Shown here piece after piece: positions 47,616 to 59,455 of a stretch of DNA of 64,000 bases (position 1 is its first letter; each line of letters opens with the position of its first letter). The translations under genes were made by a program, and so were the position numbers. Origin of the DNA: Narthecium ossifragum. Lineage: Eukaryota > Streptophyta > Magnoliopsida > Dioscoreales > Nartheciaceae. The stretch lies in assembly GCA_963920575.1 (NCBI GenBank), contig OY986966.1, forward strand, positions 15,557,888 to 15,621,887. The letters run 5' to 3'. A model generated the notes under the pieces. That model ran no database searches, was not told the origin of the DNA, and worked only from the letters and a program-made list of their open reading frames with translations.

Positions 47616-47806
47616 CTAACAAAACCAAACAGTAGAGAGTAATATCCACTTTATGGGGAGTGGCTTATCGGAGAATACTCACTTTCCTATAACTCGCTTT
47701 CTCTCTTTACTCTCCTACAAAGAGAAAGTGAGTTAAAGAAAGTCTCCCTTTCTTATAAAGACTCCCATAGAGTAAATATTACTCACTAGTGTTTGATTAT
47801 GTTAGG
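47616..47806. mobile_element. Foldback MITE-like element
   Basis: Inverted ends CTAACAAAACCAAACAGTAG and CTAACATAATCAAACACTAG with matching inner stretches GAGTAATATCCACTTTATGG and GAGTAATATTTACTCTATGG. It is about 190 bp, is absent from the left terminal region, and has no clear target duplication. Confidence 0.65.
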
Positions 47807-47849
47807 AAAAAATTAGAAAGTACGTATAAAATATGTCTAATAATAAAAA

Positions 47850-48983
47850 GGGTTTTTTACATATATATCTTTTAAAAACTTTCAAAATACGTATTTACCC
47901 CTACATTCTTCATATTTTCATATATACCCCTGAAAAGTTTAAGTGATCGCATATATACCCTTCCGTCAACTCCCGTGAGGTTAAGTAACTTAACCATGAT
48001 TAAATCATATTTTAGGGGGTTTTTTGTAAATTTATGGGGATTTTTGTGTAACTATGGGGTTTTTAGGGGTTTTTTTTGCAAATTCTCAGTTTTCACCGCA
48101 GACATAGGCCATTTTGCGGCCAAAAGCCAGCCAAGTTTACTGATCTCCTTCCCCTTTTTATCCCCTTCTTCTCCCCACTATTTCTCACTAGAAGCTAGTA
48201 GAAGGAGGAGTTTGAGAGAAAAAGAAACGGACAAAAACATAGAAAAAAAAGGGGTTTTCGCCGGATTTTTTCGAGATTTGAGTGGTAATCGTTGATTTTT
48301 CTTCTTCTTGGTGTAGATAAGCTTCCTTATTGATTCCGAGTTTTTTCATGTATTTTTGGGTATTTTTTGTGACATTTTTTGGGATTTTTGGATCTTCTCC
48401 GGCGAAGGTCGCCGGAGACGACGTCGGGGACGCCGCCGTCCCCTTTTTCCAGCGACTGTAGCGTTGGGTAATCGTCGATTTTTTTGTTCTTCTTGGCGTA
48501 GATAAGCTTCCTTGTTGATTCCGGGTTTTTCCATGTATTTTTGGACATTTTTCGAGGTTTTTGAATCTTCTCCGACGAAGGTCGCCGGAGACGCCACCGC
48601 CCCCTTTTTCCGGTGACTGTAGCGTTGGGTAATCGTCGATTTTTTTCTTCATCTTGGTGTAAATAAGGTTCATTGTTGATTCCATGTTTTTCCATGTATT
48701 TTTGGACATTTTTCGTGACATTTTTTGGAGTTTTTTGTTCTTCTCCGGCGAAGGTCGCCGGAGATGACGGCGGGGACGATGAACAGTATCATGGGCAAAA
48801 AGGTAATTTGACACCACGCCGTTAACGGCGTTAGAGAATATTCTCATTTGATTTCACGACAAGTAACCCGAGGGGCATATATGTGATCACTTAAACTTTT
48901 CAGGAGTATATATGAAAATATGAAGAATGTAGGGGTAAATACATATTTTAAAAGTTTTTTAAAAATATATATGTAAAAAACCC
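47850..48983. mobile_element. Non-autonomous MULE nested in the right terminal region
   Basis: A 1134-bp element with perfect 9-bp target duplication TAATAAAAA (47841-47849 and 48984-48992). Terminal inverted repeats of about 110 bp start GGGTTTTTTACATATATAT. Inside are three tandem, diverged units (next entry) and no transposase. Confidence 0.92.
48285..48790 (+). repeat. Three tandem units inside the nested MULE
   Basis: Units start GTAATCGT(T/C)GATTTTT at 48285, 48468 and 48629. Each contains TTGGTGTAGATAAGCTTCC-like, TTTTCCATGTATTTTTGGAC-like and AAGGTCGCCGGAGA blocks. The spacing is 183 and 161 bp, with the first copy longest. The open frames on the minus strand (48188-48847) are repeats of this unit, not a recognised protein. 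Confidence 0.85.
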
Positions 48984-49166
48984 TAATAAAAAAAATAACT
49001 TCGCTTTCTAACATTGTGAGAGAGTCAAAATGGAGGAAGTGATGGAAGATGGAGAGTGAAATCTCTCACTTTCCATCATAAATCCGACCATCTAAACACA
49101 AAAAACTGGACCAGTTTTAGAAAGTGGCCGCTTTCCACTTCCACTCTCTTGCAACCAAACAGCCCC

Positions 49167-50476
49167 AGCGACCTTCCATGTGTCATGCCCAATGAGCAAT
49201 AACCCTAGTCGCATGATATTCCGCCTCTAACTAATCCTGCTCGTAAGAGAATAACCAGCTGAAGGAGACCGAGTTAAGATCAGATTTTTCACCTGCTAGG
49301 AAAGCCCAAGTTTACCAACATAGCTTACGAGCTCACTTTGCAACAAAGCAGAAAAAATTAAAATAAAAAAGGTCCAATTTTACCAGAGCGAACTAGATCC
49401 AAGACTCTTTTGATAGTCGAGTAATTTGTTTCCTAGAAATGGCTATGAATAATCGCAAATACAGAAAATCATAACAGCAAAGGGAGAAGACAAAGGGGTT
49501 TTGCAAAGATGACATAATGGGCAAAACCAGAGGTAACTGGATGGATATCTTGAAGGACAACTTTAAATGGACGAATCAAAAAGGGATAGACAAGGCATAT
49601 GCATGAAAGTACTGAAAACCTTAATACAGGCAACTCGAGTGAAGTAATTTTTTACAATTTCTTCTTCCTGCTGAAATTGGTTGTGTAGAAGCCATATTCC
49701 AGAAAACATAGTTGGCATCTTCTCCGGGCTTGTTATTTGAAGTTAGAAGAGAATTAAACTTAAAAAAAGGAAAATCACACAAGATACCCAATAAGCATAT
49801 AGCTTAATTCACATAGCAATATGTGCCAGCAAATCATATCCAAGTTCTTCACCTCCCTATGGTTCTGCAACGCAATTGCCTTCCCGTTTCTCCTCCGCCT
49901 CCTCCATCATCACCATCTTGTTCTCCTTCTCCATCAAGTCTTGTCACTATCATTTCAAGACCTCATTATTGACCCTGCTTCACCAATCATTCGATTTGAA
50001 CTCATGCCTATACTATCTGCTACTTCTAAACCTTCCTTGCCACTTTCATCCATGTAATATTAGATCCCCCTGTAGTCTTACATGCATACAAACTTGAACT
50101 CCACTCCCCGATAAGAGCCTCTACATAAAAAATAACATGACTAACAGGCAGTTTGTGTGCTTCAGCCTTCTGTATCCCCCAGTCATGTAAACCAAGCAAC
50201 AATGCCTTAATGTCTTGCTGTCATCTTTCAAAGAAGGATGGAATGGTTCTTATATCCTAGGTTAACTTGAAAACTTTAATGCTTCACTCAGATCAGCAAG
50301 AAATGATTGAATTAACATACAAAGTTTTGGCATCCAGGAGGTACATTGTGTAGTGAACAAACAGATGTGCTAATTGGAATACTATAGAAAGGCCAGCCAG
50401 TACCAAAATAGATGCCGACATAGGAAAAAGATCATATTGAACATACTAAACTGTATAGGAAGCAAGATAATATCAA
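49167..50476. other. Intergenic, nothing recognised
   Basis: No coding frame with family similarity, RNA gene or repeat was recognised between the large MULE and the small MULE-MITE. Confidence 0.4.
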
Positions 50477-50888
50477 GGGTTAAATACATTTTAGTATCTT
50501 CAAGTTTGGGTTAAGTTTCAATTAGTCCCTCAACTTTAAATCGTGTCAATTTGGTCCTCTAATTTTGAATAGTTGTTCAATTTGGCCTTGATTCCATACG
50601 ACGTTAACTCCCTTGACGGAGAAACCCACGTAATCCACACATGACATGAGTTTCCAAAATAAAAACCCACATAAAATACATTTACCCTCAGTTTTGGGTT
50701 AAGTTTCAATTCCGTCCCTAAAGTGCGGACCACATGGGCTTCTCAGTTAGTCGAGTTAACGCTGTATGGAATTAGGGCAAAAATTGAACAATTTCCAAAG
50801 ATTAAAGGACCAAATTGACACGATTTAAATTTGAGGGACTGAACGGAAACTTAACCAAAACTTGAGAGTACTAAAACATATTTGACCC
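50477..50888. mobile_element. MULE-type MITE with long inverted repeats
   Basis: A 412-bp element with perfect 9-bp target duplication TAATATCAA (50468-50476 and 50889-50897). Inverted repeats of about 150 bp start GGGTTAAATACATTTTAGTA and GGGTCAAATATGTTTTAGTA. A related end (GTGTTAAATACGTTTTCGTA) is seen alone at about 52966. Confidence 0.93.
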
Positions 50889-50897
50889 TAATATCAA

Positions 50898-51952
50898 ATG
50901 CTAAATGCAAATGAGAACCACCCAATAATCATCAAGATGGAAGTAGGACAAAAGTGCGAAGAAGTAAGATAGAGTTACAGACAACTAAGGCATGGACGAG
51001 AAGAAAGTGGTAAAAAGAACATTGCTCATATCCTATTAATGAATGCCCGAAAAGTGAAGATTGGAATGTAATAAAAAGTGTTTGGAAAGAAAAAAAAATG
51101 CTAGAGTGGAATACGAAAAATTGATCATGGAACAAAAGGCTAGGTCAAATCTGATGTTAAAACAATCAACCAAATAGCGCATGTTTGGAGGATGTTTTTC
51201 AACTCAAGGGCCTCCCTGGATTAGCATCTCTCTTAAGGCCATAGACAAAAGGATAGAGCTCTTTGGACCCAAGACCAGTATTCTTATGACATTGTAAGTA
51301 ACAACTAAAGGGAAGAATTGACTAGACCAAAGAAATGAACTGGCTAGACTAGAGCTTTCAGTATTCAGGACCAAAGGGCACGCACTAGATGCAAACATAA
51401 CCAAATAAGCATTGGTGCAACACCATGAGGTATCCAAGAACTAATTCTAGTTCATTCTGCCAATTTCAAAGGGACATTCTTTTGCAAGTCATTCAAGGAA
51501 ACAATTCAATTCCAATTAACAGATTTCATCCTGCAATACAATGAAATTGTAAAGTCATTACCCTTGCCCAGTAAACTTCATCAATTCACCAACTAGAGCT
51601 AAATAGGCAATACCCCATTCTCACAAAAAACAGTTTAGCAAGATCATTGATCCAATTGCAACATCAATGAAAAATGACTAGTTCACTCCCACTTACTTCA
51701 GTAAGCAGGCAATCGGGAGGAACTGATTTTCAAATTTTGAAAGGTAAAGGTGCCAATCGAAGATTATTTTCTCATGACGATGGGCATCATCTGCGTATAA
51801 GCATTATCCAATTGCCACAATAAACAAGTTCTCCTAGGCTCATACCATCTTCAATTATTCCACAGTTCAAATGTCAGAATTAACACAAACGACAATTGAC
51901 GATGGAATCGAAAGCCAAAACCCAACAAAGAATAACCTTTGTCCGATCAAAT
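50898..51952. other. Intergenic or 3' flank of mtACP
   Basis: No gene recognised. The part next to 51953 should contain the 3' UTR of the mtACP gene. Confidence 0.35.
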
Positions 51953-52429
<477 letters not shown>

Positions 52430-53821
52430 TGCTAGGAATGTACCGCGGTCGGTTCCGGAGCCCAACAGGACGAAGAGCAATAAATGGAGACCACTGGGAG
52501 AGCACCGGATGGAGGTTGATGGGATTAAAGGGACCTAAATATAATTAGAACAAAATATAACTAAATATAAAATTAGAAAAACTCATAAATATCATAAGCT
52601 CATAACATTATACATTAAATGTTTTTCACTTCTTTTTGCTTTTATTCTTGTAATTTGTAATTAGTTTGACGGAATCTTTTCCGGAATGTTCAAGTAAAAA
52701 TGATCAAAATACTTTTCTATTAAAGCGCAATATATTGAAAAAGATCTTTTGCAAACAAAATTATGAAATGTCTTCATTTTTCCTTTTAATTTACAAGATC
52801 ATTTCCAGTCATTAGTTTTTTTAAAACTAAATTTTAATCGGCTTTTCTATATAGGCTTACATAACTAACGAAATATATTGACCATTTTAAAATGATCTAA
52901 ACAATATATGCAAAGATAAATCTAGCTTTTTGGAAAATTAATATATATGATATACATTTCTAGTGTTAAATACGTTTTCGTACTCTTAAGTTTAGGATAA
53001 GAGAAAGAAAAATGATTTTTAACCCACCCAACCCATTGTTGCGTGTGTTGATCATGCCATGTGTCTCTTATATCAACTCAATGTAGATATGTCTATGTAT
53101 ATCATCCTTATATGAGGCTATGGTTATATGTGAAACTTTTGTTGTCCTACTCGCGTCCTATTGGGACCCTTGTGTCCTACATGGAGGCTTGCGTGTGGTC
53201 TTGAGTGGCCAGAGATCTTCTCCCCAGTCCCCACTTAACCATCCCGTTCCCCGATCCACTCCCCTATCGCCAACCGCCTCTCCTCTCTTCGCCACTTCTC
53301 CTCCGCTCCTCACACCACCCCCGACCCCTTGCGCGAGCACGCCGGCTCCCAGAAAAACCTACCGCTCGCCGTAGCCACCGAGCCCCCCAACCACTGGTGC
53401 TCATTGTACTTTCCCTCTTTGCCTCCGACAACCCTCTGTCCACAAAGCCTTCGTGATCCGCCCCGACGATGGCGGTGCAACACTCGATTTGAGGTCGATC
53501 GACGTTGACAACATCCACCCGACGTTTCGAGGGCGATGCGGGTCCTTCGCATCGGAATCGGCGTTGTCGTGGATGCCATTCGCGGGGAGGGGGTGTGGTG
53601 CACGACACTGTGCGGTTCCTGCGGCAGCAGTTTTGAAAGAGATTTTTTGCCGAGGATCCTCCGCTAGGATCCTCCGCTTCGCCGACGCTGGACGACTCCC
53701 TAACCTCCCGGCTCTTCCCCTCTCCTGCCCCTTGGCCCTTCCGATCATTCACCCCGTTCCTCTCCGAGGCGTCGAGAGGGTGAATGGAGAGAGAGAGAGA
53801 GATCGTGAGGAGAGCCCAGCA
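52430..53821. other. Region between mtACP and a possible plus-strand promoter
   Basis: The first part should hold the mtACP promoter and 5' UTR. A lone MULE-MITE end lies at about 52966-53000. From about 53200 the sequence is GC-rich with long overlapping open frames on both strands (for example 53264-53833 on the minus strand), but none resembles a known protein. Confidence 0.35.
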
Positions 53822-54041
53822 TATAAAACCCATTTATTGTGCTTTTTCTCCCGTTAGGGCTTGGTTGCCAGAGAGATTGAGAGAGAGAAGAGAGGAGAGC
53901 GGTGACCTGATCGGGGAAGAGAGGGAGACTGCGGCCAGAGGAGAGATTGCAGGCGGGGACCGTGGCCGTAGGAGACCACGACTTGAGGGGATCAGGCATC
54001 GGCGACGGCGACTGGAGGAGGAGCTCTCGCACAATCCAGAG
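53822..54041 (+). promoter_or_regulatory. Possible TATA box and first exon of an unknown plus-strand gene
   Basis: A TATAAAA box at 53823-53829 is followed by a GA-rich leader and a good splice donor CCAGAG|GTACTC at 54041/54042, then a CT-rich intron start. A candidate second exon, 57402-57462, has strong signals (CTGCAG before, GTAAGTT after). No protein family was recognised, and the reading frame does not join cleanly, so this may be a non-coding leader or a relic. Confidence 0.3.
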
Positions 54042-54930
54042 GTACTCTTCTCTTCTCTTCTCTTCTCTCTTGCTTTGATGCTTACTAGCCTAGGAACTTT
54101 GTGATGCTCTTCTCTTCTCTCTTGCTGCGGTGATGTAGATCTTTGGGTTTTCACGAATGCTTCCTTTCATATGTTTTTTTGGTCTGCCGGAGGTTTGAGT
54201 TCCTCCTCTGTTCTTGGATTGGTCGAGGTGTTTGTGATCATTTGGATCTCTGGTTCCTTCTTCTCTGTTGTTAGTGGTTGTGCTGATACTCTTCTCCTAC
54301 TCCTTGCTGTAGTTGATTAGAGCTTTGGTTTTTTTTGGATTCCTTCCCTTGTTCTTGGGTTACTGGAGGCTTGAGGTCCTCCTCCAGACCCCCCTATTTT
54401 TCCTCGAATCTTCTAATGTTGGTTTGGATTTTTTTTACTAGTTGTAGTTTATTTTCAACTAATCAAAGCAGTTGTATAGATGTGTAAGCAACCAAGGTGG
54501 CATGATCTTCACACCAATTGGTTTTGATTCTGTGAATCGCCACTTGCTCCTCTTCTACCGATTAGTTTTTTAGGGAGTTCTGCTCCTTTCATCTCCAAAC
54601 AGCAGAACTGAAGGAGCTCTGCTCATTGCCTTCTGTAATGATCACGTATGAGATTGCTCCTTGCCAAATGACAAACTCTTAGTGGGAATTAAGTTCTACC
54701 AGTTTTGATGACGTTTTTCTAATCTATGTGGGACTAGCTATTAATTTGTTGATTAATTTTTCTTAATTTTCTCATGAATTGGGTTATGTTCGGGCCTGTT
54801 TAGGTTTTGGGTTCTTTTCATTTGCTAGCAATATGTTCATTATTTTGCTCAATTTTAGGTCCGTATTATTTTTTCATTGGCTAATGTTCTTGATTTGTAT
54901 TTGAATGGCTATTATGCCTTTGGAGCATAG
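54042..54930 (+). other. T-rich sequence, possibly intronic
   Basis: T-rich and without open frames of note. It fits an intron of the putative gene starting near 53830 and ends at the solo LTR insertion site. Confidence 0.3.
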
Positions 54931-56740
54931 TGATGTCACTCAAATATGTCACGCACAGCGGTCGCGGTGCAGTACACCATAATAGAGGTCGAACCCACAA
55001 AGAGACAAGCAGAAAATATCCAAAACGCAAATAACAATGAATTGAAGACAAACGAGAACTTAAGAATTAACTAAATTAGATCAAAGGATTTAATGATAAT
55101 ATAAGATTAACTAGAAATATCAGGATTTTAATAAGGGTAAGCTTCATGAATCACTTCACTCGGATTTAGGTTCTTCTTCTACCAACGATTCATATAATAC
55201 TCGGTTAAGGGATTCACATCCCAATCACCTTAATCGGAAGATATAGAATTATGAATCTGATAAAATATAAATGTCTCTTTCTATGTTTGGTTCTTCTCGT
55301 TGTAACCCTAACTCCGTTCTACCAGATCCTAAGAATACACGATACCGGCTGTCACTACAGGCAACGCATAGCAAAGATTCCTTGGGATAGAGCCCCAACC
55401 TTGTCTTACCATATCCCTAAGAATACACAATACCAGCTGTTACTACGGGCAATGCATAGCAAAGGTTTCGCGAGACTCGGTAGGAGAATCAAAAGAGATA
55501 ACTATGGGATCACAATATCATAAAAGAAGCATGACTGGATTTATAATAATGTTTAACCACAAAGCAATCTGTAAAGATCCAATACATAAATAGAGTTTAA
55601 ACAATAAAGATGAAAATCTATGAACCATGATGAAGAAGAAATCCTAATCCTCGCTAGATCATCCGTCCGCCATGCCCGCGGCTTACCCGGCCATGGATGG
55701 AGATTTCTTCATCTTCTTTCTTGCTTTTCTCCCCTCCAAAGCTCTGTAGAAAACCCCCTTGGAACCAGCCTAGTTTCGGATTAAAATAACCATATATATA
55801 GGGGAACTCCCGAAATTAGGGTTTTAGTTGAGTTGGACTTATGGTGCAACTCGGATTTCCTGAGTTAATCCTAGCAGCCCTATTCCGGTCGCAGTTGGGT
55901 CCAATCCAGCCGGATTTTGGAAACTTGCTCAACACAAAAGTTGTAGATTTGGAAGTCTACTGTCTGATCCCCAAGATTTCATAATATTCGGAGTTTTTTG
56001 GAATAGTTTACGAATATTCTTCTCAGCTTCAACAAAACAGTTTTCCAGCTTGTCTAACTTCATCTATTCTTCCAATCTGCTATCACTCCATCTAGAATCT
56101 CACAAACTTTCCAACATACAAGTTGTACATATCTGAGCCTTATATTATGTATTCAAATTTCAGAATATTTCAACTTCCAGAGAATATTTTACAAATATTT
56201 TCCTACCAGTCGATGAAACTGTATTTCTTCTCATTTGTTGTAATTTGGGTCGCCCTGACTAAGATCGATCCCTTGTAAGGCAAAGGATCGATCCTTCTCA
56301 GTAGGATGGATAGTAGGATCGATCCTTCTGTGATTATTTGAAAAGTATGCGTTCTGTCAGGTCCGTCTGCATAAAAGGATCGATCCTTTTATGGAACATG
56401 ATCGATCTGTCTTTCCTGAGTATTTACTATTTTACCATCCAGACTGCGCCATTGGTACTAAAATTACCCTAACTTTCTCTAGAAAACTTGGAATCACGAA
56501 CTGTAAAATTATCTAGAATCTAAACTTCAAGAGCTTTCCAACCATATATGGCACTTCATCTAGTTCGTTCCGAGAAGATACCGTTTTGGCGTTAAAGACC
56601 CATCTTTGCTTCAATTTCCTGTATAATATAAATAACTTTGTGAAGCACATATACGGACGAAATCATCTATATTAATCATGAAAACTAAACAAATAAGCTG
56701 CTCTTAGTCATGCTCAGAGTGCACTTTCATGCACTCATCA
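54931..56740 (-). mobile_element. Athila-like solo LTR
   Basis: 1810 bp with a perfect 5-bp target duplication CATAG (54926-54930 and 56741-56745). On the minus strand it begins TGATGAGTGCATG and ends GAGTGACATCA. It holds GATCGATCC arrays at 56255-56410, a roughly 98-bp tandem duplication (CCTAAGAATACACGATACC at 55327 and a near-copy at 55425), and a TATATATAGGGG box near 55795. It is collinear with 17633-21183 and partly with 27128-28638. Confidence 0.93.
55327..55475 (-). repeat. Tandem duplication inside the solo LTR
   Basis: Two copies about 98 bp apart sharing AAGAATACAC(G/A)ATACC(G/A)GCTGT and GCA(A)CGCATAGCAAAG-like blocks. Confidence 0.75.
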
Positions 56741-56745
56741 CATAG

Positions 56746-58130
56746 AGAGGGATCTTTCATGTTACCAACGTTTAAGGCTTGGGAAGTTTTATATATAATC
56801 CTCTATATATTTTTGTGAAGGTTTAAACTGCTTTTTAAGTTATTGCTTTTTAAGCACCTTGATTCGTAACGTGGATGTTTCTAACATCAGCATCTATAAT
56901 TTGGGGTATCGATAATTTGGCATCATCAAGTCAGCTCCAGTTTGGGTTCTTTGACAAGACATTCAGTTATTTTGTATAAGCATTGCTACATTCAAATATT
57001 TGCTTTTTGAGGGATGTGATGGTAGTGTGTAGTTAAATGTTCTAGAGGAAATATTTTGAGAGTCTACATTCAATTCTCTTTTACTAGAATTTTAGACTCA
57101 CTGATTGTTTTGGTTAGATATAGCTCACGAATTCATTCTATGAACACAGTATTAAAGCATAAAGGTTATGCACCTATAATATGAGTTATGTTGGATTGAA
57201 ATTCCATAATGATCGAGTTGCTTTTTTGTTTATTGTTGCTTTAGTACTATAGATGCCCATAGGGATACTGTGTTAGCTGTTCCTTAGAGTGTAAGTTCTG
57301 GATACGTGCTTTTCTCTGCAATGCTCTGTATTGTTTCTCCTAAAGCAACGCTTGAATACGTGACCATTTTTTTCCTCTTTCACTCACTTCGGTAACTGCA
57401 GCACTCAACCCAAAAAAGACTGAAGAACCACGTTTTGATTTAGGTTTAGATGAAGGGTGAGGGTAAGTTAATTTAGCAATGAGGCATAGGCACAGCCGCA
57501 AGGGTATTTGCTTGTCAGATTGTTTAGCACCACAATAACAGTTTACAGAAGTCTGATTTAATTTTCAAGTGCTTCTGTTCATCTTCTTTCAATCTGATAT
57601 GATATGCTTCATGTAATGCTTGATCCTTTGAAGTTCGTAGGATACTGAACTCACTGAACATTAGCTGCAGCATTTATCTGCAACCTGTGATAAAATTGGC
57701 AAATTTTAAAAACAAATGTTAATGGTTACTTGAGACTAAGAACTATGATGGACTTGAATGTTTTTTTTTGTATTTATGCCTTTTCTCTTAAAAAAAATGT
57801 TTCTTATCTGTAGACTGATTTTATTTTTTCTCTTTATCTCTAAGATCGGTTTTGCCTAAGTAATTGCAATCAGCTGGGAAGTTATAAGGGCTTATTGATT
57901 TTCATGTCCATAAAACTCCTTCGTATTGTTAACTTTTCTTCATAAAGGGTTCACATTTGGGATGTAGCTGGCTCGGAATTCGAAGAATTATTAGTTTCAT
58001 TCATTTGAGCAATTATATTCATTACGAGCAGTGGCTTTTGCGCTATCAAATATACAAATGTATTATACATTATTTAAGGAAAACCTGCTTTGTTCGCGAT
58101 TCTTTCCAGTAGGTTGGTGCTTTGTTTAAA
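56746..58130. other. Intergenic or intronic sequence with one candidate exon
   Basis: AT-rich, with no protein-coding frame recognised. The only exon-like signal is 57402-57462 (see the 53822 entry). Confidence 0.35.
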
Positions 58131-59393
58131 ATATGTCACATCCCTCTTATTTTGGAGTTTCATAGAGGACGATATGTCATTGTTAGTACGAGAGGTGCAA
58201 GAGAAAGCAACTACAGAAGAAGAAGATCGATCTGATCCAAAGAAGATCGTCTCTTTTTGTGCTCAGACACTGACAGAGAGTTGATAGAGGACCAATTATA
58301 AAAAGATCGATCTGATCCTTAAAAGATCGATCGGAACCTTAAAAAATCTGGAAGTGACCCAGTCTACGGAGAAAGAAGATCGATCCTTTCCCAAAGAAGA
58401 TTGATCTTAGTCGGGGCGAACCATGTTACAAAAATTGAGAAAAGAAAGAAGATCGATCTCTATCCTTAAGAAGATCGATCTCTTGTAGGACGACCTGAAA
58501 ACGAACGGACCAGATTTAATCCAAAGGTTGAAATAAAGTTAGGGTTTCTTACCCATATTTAAGGAAGTCATCCAAGACATACAAGGGGGGGTCGGCCAGC
58601 ACTATTGGAGGAGTTTTGAAGGCCGGAAAGAGGGGAGAAGACCGCACGAAGATCTAGGGCTTTTCTTTCTTATCTTTCTTATGAATATCTTGGTTGCTTT
58701 CATGATGAACATGAGTGGCTAATCCCTTTGCTAAGGAACCGATGTAGCCCTAACTGAATCATTCTATGTTATTGAATTAATGCTATAAAGAATTTATATT
58801 CCTTATTGCATTCATTATTATAACTGTGATCTTCATGCTTTTACTTGGCCACTAGAAATACTGTAGATTGTTTTATGCGAGATTAGGCGAAGGTTCATTC
58901 CCTAATCTTGCAGGATCTATGAATGCATGAGTTTATGTCAAGGCCGGGTTCAAGCTAAGACAACTCTTGGTTCATAATTGTTCTTCAGAGCTTAATGGAT
59001 TCTTGATTAACACTTAGTTATGGGTTCATTAGCTAGGGTTAATTGAGGGTACTTGGTGAAGACCGCGATCGAACGGATCATCATACCGGAAGAACGAGCC
59101 CTTGGAATTAAATTGAGATTTTGTTGATTCAATGCATAGAATGAGGATGTTATGGTGAAATCGGAACCTTAGTATTCATCCATCATATTTCCATCGTTTT
59201 CTTATTTCGTTATTAGATCTTCTATTTTTGATACTTCATATTTCTTCCTTTACCTTGCTTATTTTCTTTCTTCTATGTTCTTTAGAGTTTTACTCTAATA
59301 ATCTCTACAAATCTCTGGGGGTACGATATTCGTCTTGCTATTATACTGATCACACCGATCCGTATACTTGCGAGATATAAAATTTAGTCATCA
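58130..59393 (+). mobile_element. 5' LTR of an Athila/Tat-like element
   Basis: The right end (TTTAGTCATCA) is fixed by the adjacent primer site. The left end was not found and 58130 is a guess. It contains an array of GATCGATC units at 58225-58475, mostly in the form AAGATCGATCTGATCC or GAAGATCGATCTC. The open frame at 58090-58284 lies in this repeat and is not accepted as a gene. Confidence 0.6.
58225..58475. repeat. AGATCGATC array in Athila/Tat LTR
   Basis: At least seven GATCGATC or one-mismatch copies in 250 bp, spaced irregularly by 10-50 bases. Confidence 0.85.
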
Positions 59394-59398
59394 AGTTT

Positions 59399-59416
59399 TT
59401 GGCGCCATTGCTGGGG
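59399..59416 (+). other. Primer binding site of the Athila/Tat element
   Basis: TTGGCGCCATTGCTGGGGA-like sequence directly after the LTR end, two bases different from the tRNA-Asp-type consensus. Confidence 0.8.
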
Positions 59417-59455
59417 ATTTGTTTAGAGTTTATTAGTAGTGAATACAAGGTTGTC

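Larger units (their letters stand above)
15488..49166. mobile_element. Large decayed Mutator-like element carrying MURA-like and PMD genes, with nested retroelements
   Basis: The left segment 15488-15885 and the reverse complement of the right segment (49166 back to about 47430) are homologous. Both start with GGGGCTGTTT, followed by a CTGGCCACTTTCT-like stretch, a GATGGAAAGTGAGAG stretch, TCACA(A/T)TGTTAGAAA, an AATAATATTATTTTAATAA block and AGTAATATATACATG. Just inside are a MuDR-type transposase N-terminus (left) and a plant mobile domain gene (right), both plus strand. This arrangement is typical of large MULEs. I found no matching 9-bp target duplication (ATTTGGTTT and AGCGACCTT flank the ends). 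The transposase catalytic domain is absent; 17633-42578 is nested retroelement sequence. That the two ends belong to one insertion is an inference. Confidence 0.65.
47430..49166 (-). repeat. Right terminal inverted region of the large MULE, with insertions
   Basis: Reverse-complement homology to 15488-15885, but interrupted between about 47616 and 49015 by a foldback element and a 1.1-kb MULE. The inner edge has ACTCCAAGTTACGTCT and TTGGAGTTACGTCT motifs that match the palindrome at the left inner edge. Confidence 0.75.

Noticed and set aside
48188..48847. 219-codon minus-strand frame
   Set aside because: It is a translation of the tandem units in the nested MULE and resembles no protein.
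53264..53833. 189-codon minus-strand open frame in GC-rich DNA
   Set aside because: Low-complexity Arg/Gly/Ser composition, overlapping long frames on the other strand, and no family resemblance; consistent with GC-rich sequence lacking stops.
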